Origin: Brevibacterium sp. HMSC07C04
GTDB lineage: Bacteria; Actinomycetota; Actinomycetes; Actinomycetales; Brevibacteriaceae
Direction: 5' to 3'
Length of the DNA stretch: 64,000 nucleotides
Assembly: GCF_001815905.1 (NCBI RefSeq)
Contig: NZ_KV823268.1
Location: forward strand, 19,558 to 83,557
Made by a program: the position numbers and the translations under genes. Numbering within the stretch: position 1 is the first letter of the stretch; every line of letters starts with the position of its first letter. The notes under the pieces were generated by a model that worked only from the letters and a program-made list of their open reading frames with translations, was not told the DNA's origin and ran no database searches. Of this stretch, positions 33,717 through 42,918 are shown one piece after another.

Positions 33717-34859
33717 TCAGAGATCAGCTGCGTAGGGTTCGAGCAGACCGCCGGCTTCGCCGAGTTCGACCAGGGCCTGGTCGGGAGCTGCGAAGGTGCG
33801 GGGGATGACGGTCAGGCGCTTGGCGTAGTGGCCGATGGGGTATTCCATCGTCATGCCGATGCCGCCGTGCATCTGAATGGACTCTTCGAAGATGTGCTTT
33901 GCCGACTGGTCGATGATGACTTTGGCGGCCAGCACGTCCGCGTGGCGGGTCTTCGAGTCTCCTTCGGTGTCAGCCTCAATTGCGAGCTTGGAGTACAGCG
34001 CCATCGACTTGGCTTCTTCGAGCTTTGCGTAGGCGTCTGCTGCGCGGTGCTGCAGAGCCTGGAAGACGCCGATCGGCACGCCGAACTGTTCGCGGGTTTT
34101 GAGGTATTCGGCCGTCATGAACAGGGCGGCTTCCATTGCGCCGACGGCTTCAGCGGCCAGGGCCGCCTGAGCGGTGTCGAGGACGCGTTCGACGGCCGCC
34201 GTCGCGTCGCCGGCCTCCAGGCGCTGGGCTGGTGCGTCGTCGAACAGGACGGATGCGCTGCGCAGACCGTCGGCTTGGGTACGCGGGTCGACGGTCACAC
34301 CGTCGGCGTCGGCCTTGACGAGGAACAGGCCGAGCTCACCGTCGACCTTTGCTGTGACGACGAAGGTGTCGGCTGCATCGCCGCCGATGACCTGTGCCTT
34401 TTCACCCGAAACGGTGTAGCCGTCACCGGAGGCCTGCGCCGTGGTGGTCGGGTTGAGGAAGTCATAGCGGCCAGCCGGTTCCTGAGCGGCAAAGGCCAGT
34501 TTGAGTTCGCCTGCGGCAACCGCGGGCAGCAGTTCAGACTTCTGCTCTTCGCTGCCGGCAGCCTGGATGAGGCCCGTGCCCAGGATGACTGTAGGCAGGT
34601 ACGGTTCGAGCACGAGTGCGCGGCCGAATGCCTCCATGACGACGGCGACTTCGGCAAATCCCATGCCAGCGCCACCGTATTCTTCTTCAATCGGCAGGGA
34701 CATGAGCCCCAGCTGTGCGAACTGGTCCCACATCTGCTGGCTCCAGCCGGCCTCCGAGCGCAGAATCTCTTCGCGCGCTTCGGCGCTGTACTTGTCTTTC
34801 AGCAGGCGCCCGACGGTCGATTTGAGTTCCTGCTGGATGTCATTGAGTTCAAGATCCAT
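33717..34859 (-). CDS. Acyl-CoA dehydrogenase, small/beta-type subunit
   Basis: 380 residues of the acyl-CoA dehydrogenase fold. It lacks the usual FAD-contact motif (FxEPxAGSD reads AAQEPAGRYDF) and ends IQMHGGIGMTMEYPIGHYAKR, features of the second chain in heteromeric acyl-CoA dehydrogenases such as the steroid-degrading FadE pairs and pimeloyl-CoA dehydrogenase. Encoded 27 bases after its partner; AGAGG lies nine bases before the ATG. Probably forms an alpha2-beta2 enzyme passing electrons to ETF. The acyl substrate is unknown. Confidence 0.87.
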   Translation of the reverse strand: MDLELNDIQQELKSTVGRLLKDKYSAEAREEILRSEAGWSQQMWDQFAQLGLMSLPIEEEYGGAGMGFAEVAVVMEAFGRALVLEPYLPTVILGTGLIQAAGSEEQKSELLPAVAAGELKLAFAAQEPAGRYDFLNPTTTAQASGDGYTVSGEKAQVIGGDAADTFVVTAKVDGELGLFLVKADADGVTVDPRTQADGLRSASVLFDDAPAQRLEAGDATAAVERVLDTAQAALAAEAVGAMEAALFMTAEYLKTREQFGVPIGVFQALQHRAADAYAKLEEAKSMALYSKLAIEADTEGDSKTRHADVLAAKVIIDQSAKHIFEESIQMHGGIGMTMEYPIGHYAKRLTVIPRTFAAPDQALVELGEAGGLLEPYAADL

Positions 34860-34886
34860 TTTCTATACCTCTCGTTCTTCAGCAGG

Positions 34887-36080
34887 TCACAGACCCAGGA
34901 TGGCCTTGGAGATGATGGAGCGCTGGACTTCGGAGGAGCCTCCGTAGATCGTCACCTTGCGCGTGTTGAAGTAGCGCGGCGTGGCTGAGACCGCTGCCTG
35001 GGACAGGTTGGTGAAGCCATCGCTGACCTGTGCCGAGTCGACGAAGTCCATGCCCTGGGGGCCGACGACGTCCATGAGCAGTTCGGTGATGTCCTGCTGG
35101 AGTTCCGAACCGCGCAGTTTGAGGATCGACGACCGCGGGTCGGGCGCGTCGGAGCCTGCCACCTGGGTGGACAGAACGCGCAGCTGCATCATTTCGAGTG
35201 CCTTGAGTTCGGCTTCGATTTTGGCGATCCGGGTGGAGTACTGCGGGTCGTCCAGCAGGGAGCCGCGCTGTGTCTTGGTCGCTGCCGCGTAGGCCTTGGC
35301 GCGAGCCAGGTTGACCTTGGATTCGCCGACGCGGGCGATTCCGGTGCGCTCGTTGCCCAGGAGGAACTTGGCGTAGGTCCAGCCCTTGTTCTCTTCGCCG
35401 ACGAGGTTCTCAGCGGGGACTTCGACGTTTTCGAAGAACACTTCGTTGACTTCCACGCCGCCGTCGATCGTCTGAATGGGGCGGACGGTCAGACCCGGCG
35501 AGGTCATGTCGATCAGCAGGAACGAAATGCCCGCCTGCTTCTTGACGTTGGGGTCGGTGCGCACCAGGCAGAAGATCCAGTCGCCGTACTGGCCGAGCGT
35601 GGTCCAGGTCTTCTGTCCGTTGACGATGTACTTGTCGCCGTCGCGCACAGCTGAGGTCTTCAGCGATGCGAGGTCAGATCCGGCGTTGGGCTCGGAGAAG
35701 CCCTGCGACCACCAGATGTCGAGGTTGGCGGTCGCCGGAAGGAAGCGGTCCTTGATTTCCTTCGAGCCGAAGGTGTCGATCACGGGGCCGACCATGGATG
35801 CGTTGAACGGCAGCGGGTGCGGAACGCAGGCCGTCTGCATTTCGTCCAGGTAGATGTGGCGCTGGACGGGCGTCCAGTCGCGGCCGCCGTACTCAAGCGA
35901 CCAGTTGGGCACGGCCAGGCCGTGTTTGTTGAGGATGCGCTGGGTGGTGACCATGTCGTCTTTGGAGACTTCCTGGCCGATTGCCACGCGGTAGCGAATT
36001 TCTTCGGGAATTTCAGTGCGGTAGAAGTTCCGCATCTCTTCTGCGAATTCCAACTCTTCTTTGCTGAAAAGGCTGTCCAT
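34887..36080 (-). CDS. Acyl-CoA dehydrogenase, large/alpha-type subunit
   Basis: 397 residues, full-length acyl-CoA dehydrogenase: GFSEPNAGSDLASL and NGQKTWTTLGQYGDW contact FAD and substrate; LLGNERTGIARVG contains the Glu likely to be the catalytic base; the C-terminal YGGSSEVQRSIISKAILGL lacks a Glu at the medium-chain enzyme's base position, as in FadE26-like proteins. GAGGA precedes the ATG. First gene of a two-gene operon with the beta subunit. Family and pairing are clear; substrate is not. Confidence 0.9.
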   Translation of the reverse strand: MDSLFSKEELEFAEEMRNFYRTEIPEEIRYRVAIGQEVSKDDMVTTQRILNKHGLAVPNWSLEYGGRDWTPVQRHIYLDEMQTACVPHPLPFNASMVGPVIDTFGSKEIKDRFLPATANLDIWWSQGFSEPNAGSDLASLKTSAVRDGDKYIVNGQKTWTTLGQYGDWIFCLVRTDPNVKKQAGISFLLIDMTSPGLTVRPIQTIDGGVEVNEVFFENVEVPAENLVGEENKGWTYAKFLLGNERTGIARVGESKVNLARAKAYAAATKTQRGSLLDDPQYSTRIAKIEAELKALEMMQLRVLSTQVAGSDAPDPRSSILKLRGSELQQDITELLMDVVGPQGMDFVDSAQVSDGFTNLSQAAVSATPRYFNTRKVTIYGGSSEVQRSIISKAILGL

Positions 36081-36093
36081 CGGTCCTCTTCCC

Positions 36094-36109
36094 CGATCAG
36101 ATTTGATCG
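36094..36109. promoter_or_regulatory. Palindrome CGATCA-N4-TGATCG upstream of acyl-CoA dehydrogenase operon
   Basis: Perfect 6+6 inverted repeat starting 14 bases before the ATG of the alpha-subunit gene. A second small one, CCATA-C-TATGG, is at 36130-36140 and contains a -10-like TAGTAT on the minus strand. The position between promoter and start suits a TetR-type repressor; none is encoded nearby. Confidence 0.4.
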
Positions 36110-36266
36110 TTCGTTTGGTTGGTTTGAGCCCATACTATGGCCCGCCCCGCACTTTAGAAAAATCTGTGTCTGTCAGTACCGGGTAAAAGGTGCAGTTGGG
36201 TCGGCAAAACGTCCGGTACGAGGTGCCGGGCTGGCTGGTGTGCGGGCTGCCGAGGTGCCGAGCTGG

Positions 36267-37706
36267 TCAGGACTGGGCGGCCTGTTCGGCTCGCCTGTGG
36301 CCGGGGCCGGTGCGCGGTACTGCGAGCATGAGCGTGAGTCCCAGAAGCAGAACGACGATGATGCCGGCGGCACCGGCGCGCTCGAAGCCGAAGATGGTGA
36401 TTGACAGGCTGAACAGCCACGGTCCCAGAAAGCTGATGGCTCGGCCCGTGGTTGCGTACAGGCCGAAGTTCTCGCCTGCCCGCTCCGGGGGAGTGATGCG
36501 GGTGAGGAACGAACGACTCGACGCATTGACCGGTCCGACGAACAGACACAGGAAAAGGGCGCACGCCCAGAACACGGTCGCGTTGTCAGACAGCAGGATG
36601 GGCACTGCACCAATGCACAGGCAGGAAAGCCCGGTGATGATGACGGCTCTGGGCCCGACCGCATCGTCGAGCGGGCCCGACACCAGGCATCCGATGGCGG
36701 CCACGACATTCGCGGCGATTCCCAGGTAGATCACATCGGTTTCCGTGAAGCCGTAGGCGGATGCGGCGAGCACCCCGGCCACCGCGAAGATCGTGGTGAG
36801 CCCGTCGCGGAAAACAGCTGAGGCGATGAAGAAGACAAAGGTCTGGCGGTCGTTCTGGAAGAGGTCTTTCAGCCTGCGGAACAGGTCCGCGTAGTCCTGC
36901 TTCCAGCTGGTGAACCAGTGTGCGACCCGATTGCCCGACCGGGCGCGGGCAATCGGGGCCTCGGCGCGCGATGCATCGTGCGGGGCCAGGAAGATCAGCG
37001 GAACAGCCCACACCGCAAACCACACGGCGGTAGCACCTGCCACCAGTCGGAACCGCCAACCGTCTTCGCTGACGGCGCCGAAGAGCCCCACTTCGGGAAG
37101 GATGAAGGCGAACAGCGCAATGAGCAGCATGACCAGACCGCCCAGGTAGCCGAAGCCCCAGCCGATGTTCGACACTTTCCCCACGCTGCCCGGTGCGGCA
37201 ATCCGTCCCAGCATTGCGTTGTAGCTGACCTGGGCGAGTTCGAAGAAAACGGACGCCGCGGCCAAGAAGACCAGTCCGGGCAAGAAGAACACCGGTTCGC
37301 TCTTGATGAACGCCAGCGCAAAAATACAGGCGACGACAATGCCGGTGTAGGTGGTCAGCAGGAGCCTGTGGCGTGATTTCGCATCGGCACGCGCACCGGC
37401 GGCGGGTGCGACGACCGCAACAACCAGGCCCGCCAGACCGGAGGCCCAACCGAGGGCGGCGGCGCCCGAAACCGGGTCGTCGGCAACCGCCTTTACGAGG
37501 TACGGGGCAAACACAAAGGTCACGATCACGGCCGAATACGCCGAACTGCCCCAGTCCCACAGCGCCCAGGCCGCCGCCTGCAGGAGATTGGTGCGCGCGG
37601 GTGCGGCGGGGTCTGCGGGTTCGGGCGAAGGGCCTGCAGGTAACGCGGGCGAGGCGCCGGTGGGCTGGCCGTCGACCGGGCCAGCAGAGTCTGTGCTTGG
37701 GCTCAT
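36267..37706 (-). CDS. MFS transporter, UMF1/Atg22-like family
   Basis: 479 residues; Pro/Ala-rich hydrophilic N-terminus (1-38) followed by about twelve membrane segments. WALWDWGSSAYSAVIVTFVFAPY and NIGWGFGYLGGLVMLL are typical of the UMF1 group related to yeast Atg22, whose members are thought to export amino acids or related solutes. The ATG at 37706 is seven bases after a TAGTCT hexamer, so probably leaderless; a longer frame to 37784 crosses the fba promoter. Divergent from fba. Confidence 0.85.
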   Translation of the reverse strand: MSPSTDSAGPVDGQPTGASPALPAGPSPEPADPAAPARTNLLQAAAWALWDWGSSAYSAVIVTFVFAPYLVKAVADDPVSGAAALGWASGLAGLVVAVVAPAAGARADAKSRHRLLLTTYTGIVVACIFALAFIKSEPVFFLPGLVFLAAASVFFELAQVSYNAMLGRIAAPGSVGKVSNIGWGFGYLGGLVMLLIALFAFILPEVGLFGAVSEDGWRFRLVAGATAVWFAVWAVPLIFLAPHDASRAEAPIARARSGNRVAHWFTSWKQDYADLFRRLKDLFQNDRQTFVFFIASAVFRDGLTTIFAVAGVLAASAYGFTETDVIYLGIAANVVAAIGCLVSGPLDDAVGPRAVIITGLSCLCIGAVPILLSDNATVFWACALFLCLFVGPVNASSRSFLTRITPPERAGENFGLYATTGRAISFLGPWLFSLSITIFGFERAGAAGIIVVLLLGLTLMLAVPRTGPGHRRAEQAAQS

Positions 37707-37713
37707 GCTGTTA

Positions 37714-37743
37714 AGACTACGGTCAAAATCGGGTGCGTAGAAT
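37714..37743. promoter_or_regulatory. Overlapping divergent promoters of MFS gene and fba
   Basis: Minus strand TAGTCT (37714-37719) is seven bases before the MFS ATG; plus strand TAGAAT (37738-37743) is a good -10 for fba. With a 17-base spacer, the -35 position of the MFS promoter would fall on 37737-37742, on top of the fba -10, so polymerase binding at one could exclude the other. Confidence 0.5.
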
Positions 37744-37782
37744 GATTGCGACTGAAGCAATCCCCTAAGCGCAGGAGTGTTC

Positions 37783-38805
<1,023 letters not shown>

Positions 38806-38825
38806 AGGGCTCCCGCCTGAACACA

Positions 38826-38868
38826 GAACGAGGTGCCGCTTACCGAAAAGGTGAGCGGCACCTCGTTC
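38826..38868 (+). terminator. fba terminator, GAGGTGCCGCTCAC family, copy 2
   Basis: 19-base stem (one G-U pair at the variable position), loop GAAAA, followed by TTTG, 21 bases after the fba stop. Confidence 0.9.
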
Positions 38869-39009
38869 TTTGGGTTACCTGAGACACACTCAAGGCTCAG
38901 ACCTTGGTATCCTTAACGCACCCTGAGCGACCTGTGAATATTCAATGAATGCGGTCGCGGCAATGGTCTGGGCCGCCGGTCTGGCGGTTCGCAACGAAAG
39001 GATGGCTTC

Positions 39010-40644
39010 ATGGCCGTAAAGAAGCGTGCGGCGGGACTGGCTGCTGCAGCTGCCGCCCTGGCACTGGGACTGAGTGCATGCTCGTCCTCGACCACCGGAG
39101 GTTCCGACTCCGGTGAAGGCGGCGCCCTGAGCGTCGGCACGACCGACAAGATCACTGTGCTCGACCCTGCGGGCTCCTATGACAACGGTTCGTTCTTCGT
39201 CATGCAGCAGGTGTTCCCGTTCCTCATGGAGTACAAGCCCGGGACCTCGGAAATCCGCGAGGGCATCGCGGAATCTGCTGACTTCGTCAAGCCGGGCGAA
39301 TACGAAGTCAAGCTCAAGAAGGACCTCAAGTTCGCCAACGGCAATGAACTGACCTCTTCGGACGTCAAGTTCAGCTTTGAGCGCCAGACCAAGATCCAGG
39401 ACCCCAACGGACCGGCTTCGCTGCTGACCGCAATCGACTCGATTGACACCCCCGACGATCAGACGGTCGTCTTCAAGCTCAACCGCGAAAACGACCAGAC
39501 CTTCCCGCTGGTGCTTGCAGGCCCGGCCGGACCGGTTGTCGACGAAGACGTCTTCGCCGCCGACGCCATCACGAAGGACGACGAGATCGTCAAGGGCAAG
39601 GCCTTTGCCGGCCCGTACGAAATCGACACCTACAAGTTCAACGAACTGGTCACCTACAAGAAGTACGACGGCTACTCCGGCGGCGGCGAGGCCGCCAAGA
39701 GCGCCGAAGTGCAGATGAAGTACTACTCCGACGCGAACAACATGAAGCTCGATGTCGAGAAGGGCAGCATCGACGTCGCCTACCGTTCGCTGTCGCCGAC
39801 CGACATTGAAGACCTCGAAGGCAAGGACAACCTCACCGTCCACAAGGGTCCCGGCGGCGAAATCCGCTACATCGTGTACAACCTCGACACGATGCCCCAC
39901 GGTGCGAAGTCCGACAACCCGGACGAAAAGAAGGCTCTGGCCGTCCGCCAGGCCATGGCATCGGCCGTTGACCGCGCGGCAATCGCCAAGGACGTCTACA
40001 AGGACACCTACCAGCCGCTGTACTCCTACGTGCCCGAAGGCATGAAGGGTGCAAACGAATCACTCAAGGGCCTCTACGGCGACAAGCAGGGCGGCGCGGA
40101 CACAGACGCCGCCAAGAAGTTCCTCGAAGACGCCGGTGTGGAAACCCCGGTCAACATCAAGCTGCAGTACAACCCGGACCACTACGGGCCGTCTTCCGGT
40201 GACGAATACGCCGCTGTGAAGAAGCAGCTGGAAGACACCCAGCTGTTCAAGGTGGACCTCCAGTCGACCGAGTGGGTGCAGTACGCCAAGGACCGCACCA
40301 ACGACGTCTACCCGATGTACCAGCTGGGCTGGTTCCCGGACTACTCCGACGCTGACAACTACCTGGTTCCGTTCTTCTACAACACCAAGGAAGAACCGGC
40401 GTTCCTCGCCAACCACTTCCAGGACGACAGCATCAACAAGAAGCTGCTCGAACAGGTTTCGCAGCCGGACGAAGGCAAGCGCGAAAAGCTCATCGGCGAC
40501 ATCCAGGACGACCTGGCCAAGCAGCTGCCCACGCTGCCGCTGCTGCAGGGCAACCAGATCGCCGTTGCGGACAAGAACGTCAAGGGCATTGACGAAACGC
40601 TCGACCCGTCGTTCCAGTTCCGCCTGTCGATGCTGAGCAAGTAA
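39010..40644 (+). CDS. Peptide-type ABC importer substrate-binding lipoprotein, SBP family 5
   Basis: 544 residues; signal peptide with lipobox LGLSAC (lipidated Cys24), then a Gly/Ser-rich linker and an SBP_bac_5 domain (VKFSFERQTKIQD, VRQAMASAVDRAAIAKDVY, YQLGWFPDYSDADNYLVPFF). The C-terminal part resembles binding proteins for di- or oligopeptides. AAAGGATGG is before the ATG. Permeases and ATPase follow in order. The intergenic region 38869-39009 holds no other gene. Confidence 0.92.
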   Translation: MAVKKRAAGLAAAAAALALGLSACSSSTTGGSDSGEGGALSVGTTDKITVLDPAGSYDNGSFFVMQQVFPFLMEYKPGTSEIREGIAESADFVKPGEYEVKLKKDLKFANGNELTSSDVKFSFERQTKIQDPNGPASLLTAIDSIDTPDDQTVVFKLNRENDQTFPLVLAGPAGPVVDEDVFAADAITKDDEIVKGKAFAGPYEIDTYKFNELVTYKKYDGYSGGGEAAKSAEVQMKYYSDANNMKLDVEKGSIDVAYRSLSPTDIEDLEGKDNLTVHKGPGGEIRYIVYNLDTMPHGAKSDNPDEKKALAVRQAMASAVDRAAIAKDVYKDTYQPLYSYVPEGMKGANESLKGLYGDKQGGADTDAAKKFLEDAGVETPVNIKLQYNPDHYGPSSGDEYAAVKKQLEDTQLFKVDLQSTEWVQYAKDRTNDVYPMYQLGWFPDYSDADNYLVPFFYNTKEEPAFLANHFQDDSINKKLLEQVSQPDEGKREKLIGDIQDDLAKQLPTLPLLQGNQIAVADKNVKGIDETLDPSFQFRLSMLSK

Positions 40645-40655
40645 TCACTCCCTGT

Positions 40656-40751
40656 GAGGCCGCCGCTGACACCTGATGGACGCGGCGGCCTCGCCTGATT
40701 CTCAGACCTGGGTTCGTCGGCCGCCCGCGTGTGCAAGCGGCGGCCGACGAA
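40656..40751 (+). terminator. Two hairpins between binding-protein and permease genes
   Basis: First hairpin: 10-base arms GAGGCCGCCG at 40656-40665 and complement at 40683-40692. Second: 13-base arms at 40713-40725 and 40739-40751, followed by TTT. Such intercistronic structures usually allow partial read-through, giving more binding protein than permease. Confidence 0.65.
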
Positions 40752-40789
40752 TTTCGGTCGGCACATCCCCTCTACGTACGGAAGCTCTT

Positions 40790-41890
40790 ATGACAGCCAG
40801 TGTCGAAATTCCGGATCTCGCATCCGGTCCGGCCGGACCGGAGAAGAAGAAAACGGCGAAGAGTCGCGGCTCCGGTTTGGGCCGCTATCTGCTGATCCGG
40901 TTCCTCCTCATCATTCCGACGGTGTGGATTCTCACCACGCTCGTCTTCTTCCTCATGCGGATCACCGGTGACCCCATCACCGCCAGCCTCGGCGGTCGGC
41001 TGACAAAAGAGCAGCTGGCCCAGCGCGTTTCCGAAGCCGGCTACGACCGCCCGCTGCTCATCCAGTACTTCGAGTACATGGGCAATCTGCTGCGCGGTGA
41101 CTTCGGCACCACGGTGTCGGACAACCGCCCCGTCACGCAGGTTCTCGCGCAGTACGGCACCGCCACCCTGGAGCTTGTGCTGTTTTCGCTGGTTGTCGCA
41201 TTTCTCGTGGGCATTCCGCTGGGCATGATCGCCGCGAAATACCGTGACCGCACGCCCGACGCGGTGCTTCGGATCTTCGGCATCCTGGCCTACGCCACCC
41301 CGGTGTTCTTCATCGGTCTGCTGCTGAAGCTGGTCTTCGGTGTCCTGTGGCCGGTGCTGCCAGTGTCCGGTCGCGCATCCGGCAGCACGGAGGTGCTGCT
41401 GGACGGGGTTGTCGCCCCCACCCGCCTGTACCTGATCGACGCGCTGCGGATCGGCGACTTCGCTGCTGTCAGCGATGTTCTGTCCCACGCCGTTCTTCCG
41501 GCGATCGCGCTGGGCCTGATCACCGGCGGCACATTCCTGCGCCTGGTGCGCACCAACCTGATCGGCACTCTGGGTGCGCAGTACATTGAGTCGGGCCGCT
41601 CCCGAGGTGTCAGCGAGTTCCGCCTGACCACTCGCCACGCTTTCCGCCCGGCTCTCATTCCGATCATCACCGTCATGGGCATGCAGATCGCCCTCATGCT
41701 GGCCGGCGCTGTGCTGACCGAAACGACCTTCGAATGGAAGGGCCTGGGCTTCCAGCTGTTCCAGTACCTGCAGGCGCGTGACTTCGTTGCCGTGCAGGGC
41801 ATCGTGGTCATGCTGGCGGTCATCGTCGCGGTCACCAACTTCATTGTCGACATCATCGTCGCCTTCATCGACCCCCGAGTGAGGTACTGA
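40790..41890 (+). CDS. Peptide-type ABC importer permease, DppB type
   Basis: 366 residues from the ATG at 40790: hydrophilic N-terminus (1-30), then GRYLLIRFLLIIPTVWILTTLVFFLMRITGDP as first membrane segment and the EAA-like loop SGRSRGVSEFRLTTRHAFRP. The upstream frame to 40676 would cross the hairpins and is rejected. Stop overlaps the next permease start (TGATG). Confidence 0.93.
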   Translation: MTASVEIPDLASGPAGPEKKKTAKSRGSGLGRYLLIRFLLIIPTVWILTTLVFFLMRITGDPITASLGGRLTKEQLAQRVSEAGYDRPLLIQYFEYMGNLLRGDFGTTVSDNRPVTQVLAQYGTATLELVLFSLVVAFLVGIPLGMIAAKYRDRTPDAVLRIFGILAYATPVFFIGLLLKLVFGVLWPVLPVSGRASGSTEVLLDGVVAPTRLYLIDALRIGDFAAVSDVLSHAVLPAIALGLITGGTFLRLVRTNLIGTLGAQYIESGRSRGVSEFRLTTRHAFRPALIPIITVMGMQIALMLAGAVLTETTFEWKGLGFQLFQYLQARDFVAVQGIVVMLAVIVAVTNFIVDIIVAFIDPRVRY

Positions 41891-42918
41891 TGAGCACCCT
41901 CAACACTCCCGAAACCCCACCGGCAGCATCCACGGCCGCTGATAAGGACTCCTCCGGCAGCTACGCGCAGAAGCCCTGGTGGAAGAAGCTGCCCGTCATC
42001 AGCCACGTCCTCCAGTCCTCTGGACTGCAGAGGGGAATGCTGGTGACAGGTCTCATCATCTGCGGCGTCGTGCTCATCTGCGCTGTTTTCGCTCCGCTCA
42101 TCGCCCCGTACGGCTATGCCGACCTCGGTGATGAAAACGGGCGCTTCGTCCCGCAGCAGGCACCTTCGGCGGAGCACATCTGGGGAACGACCGTCACCGG
42201 CTTCGATGTCTTCTCACGTGTCATCTGGGGTGCTCGCACGGCGGTGTTCGTCATCGTCGTAGCAGTTCTCGCCTCCGTGTTCCTCGGCGTGATCCTCGGT
42301 CTGCTGTCCGGCTACATCGGCGGATGGCTCGACCGTGTGCTCGTGGTCGTGGCCGATGCGATCTACGCGTTCCCGTCGCTGCTGCTGGCAATCGTCATGA
42401 CAATCGTCATCTCCGGCGGACAGTCGACCGTCATCGGCGGTGTTCTCGCGGCCGGAATTTCGATCACGGTTGTGTTCGTCCCGCAGTACTTCCGCGTGGT
42501 CCGCTCTGAAACAGTGCGGCTGAAGGCCGAACCCTTCGTCGAGTCAGCGCAGGTTCTGGGTGATTCCAACCTGCGGATCATCGCCCGCCACATCTACTCG
42601 AATGCCACCCGCAATATTCCGCTGATCTTCACCCTCAACAGCTCCGAGGCGATCCTCACACTCGCCGCGCTGGGCTTCCTGGGCTTCGGCATCGAGCCGA
42701 CCTCTGCCGCCGAATGGGGCTACGACCTCAACAAGTCGCTCTCAGATGTCACATCGGGCATCTGGTGGACTGCCCTGTTCCCCGGCCTTGCGATCGTGTT
42801 CACGGTCATCGGCATCACGCTGGTCGGCGAATCCATGAACGACCTCAACGACCCGCGCCTGCGTCTGCGCAAGAAATCCCGCCGCGGCCGGAAATCAAAG
42901 GAGAGCAAGAATGTCTGA
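41890..42918 (+). CDS. Peptide-type ABC importer permease, DppC type
   Basis: 342 residues; N-terminal hydrophilic region of about 45 residues, first membrane segment GMLVTGLIICGVVLICAVFAPLIAP, BPD-transport domain with the coupling-helix region KAEPFVESAQVLGDSNLRIIARHI, and a very basic C-terminal tail (RLRKKSRRGRKSKESK). The last eight bases overlap the ATPase gene. Confidence 0.93.
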   Translation: MSTLNTPETPPAASTAADKDSSGSYAQKPWWKKLPVISHVLQSSGLQRGMLVTGLIICGVVLICAVFAPLIAPYGYADLGDENGRFVPQQAPSAEHIWGTTVTGFDVFSRVIWGARTAVFVIVVAVLASVFLGVILGLLSGYIGGWLDRVLVVVADAIYAFPSLLLAIVMTIVISGGQSTVIGGVLAAGISITVVFVPQYFRVVRSETVRLKAEPFVESAQVLGDSNLRIIARHIYSNATRNIPLIFTLNSSEAILTLAALGFLGFGIEPTSAAEWGYDLNKSLSDVTSGIWWTALFPGLAIVFTVIGITLVGESMNDLNDPRLRLRKKSRRGRKSKESKNV

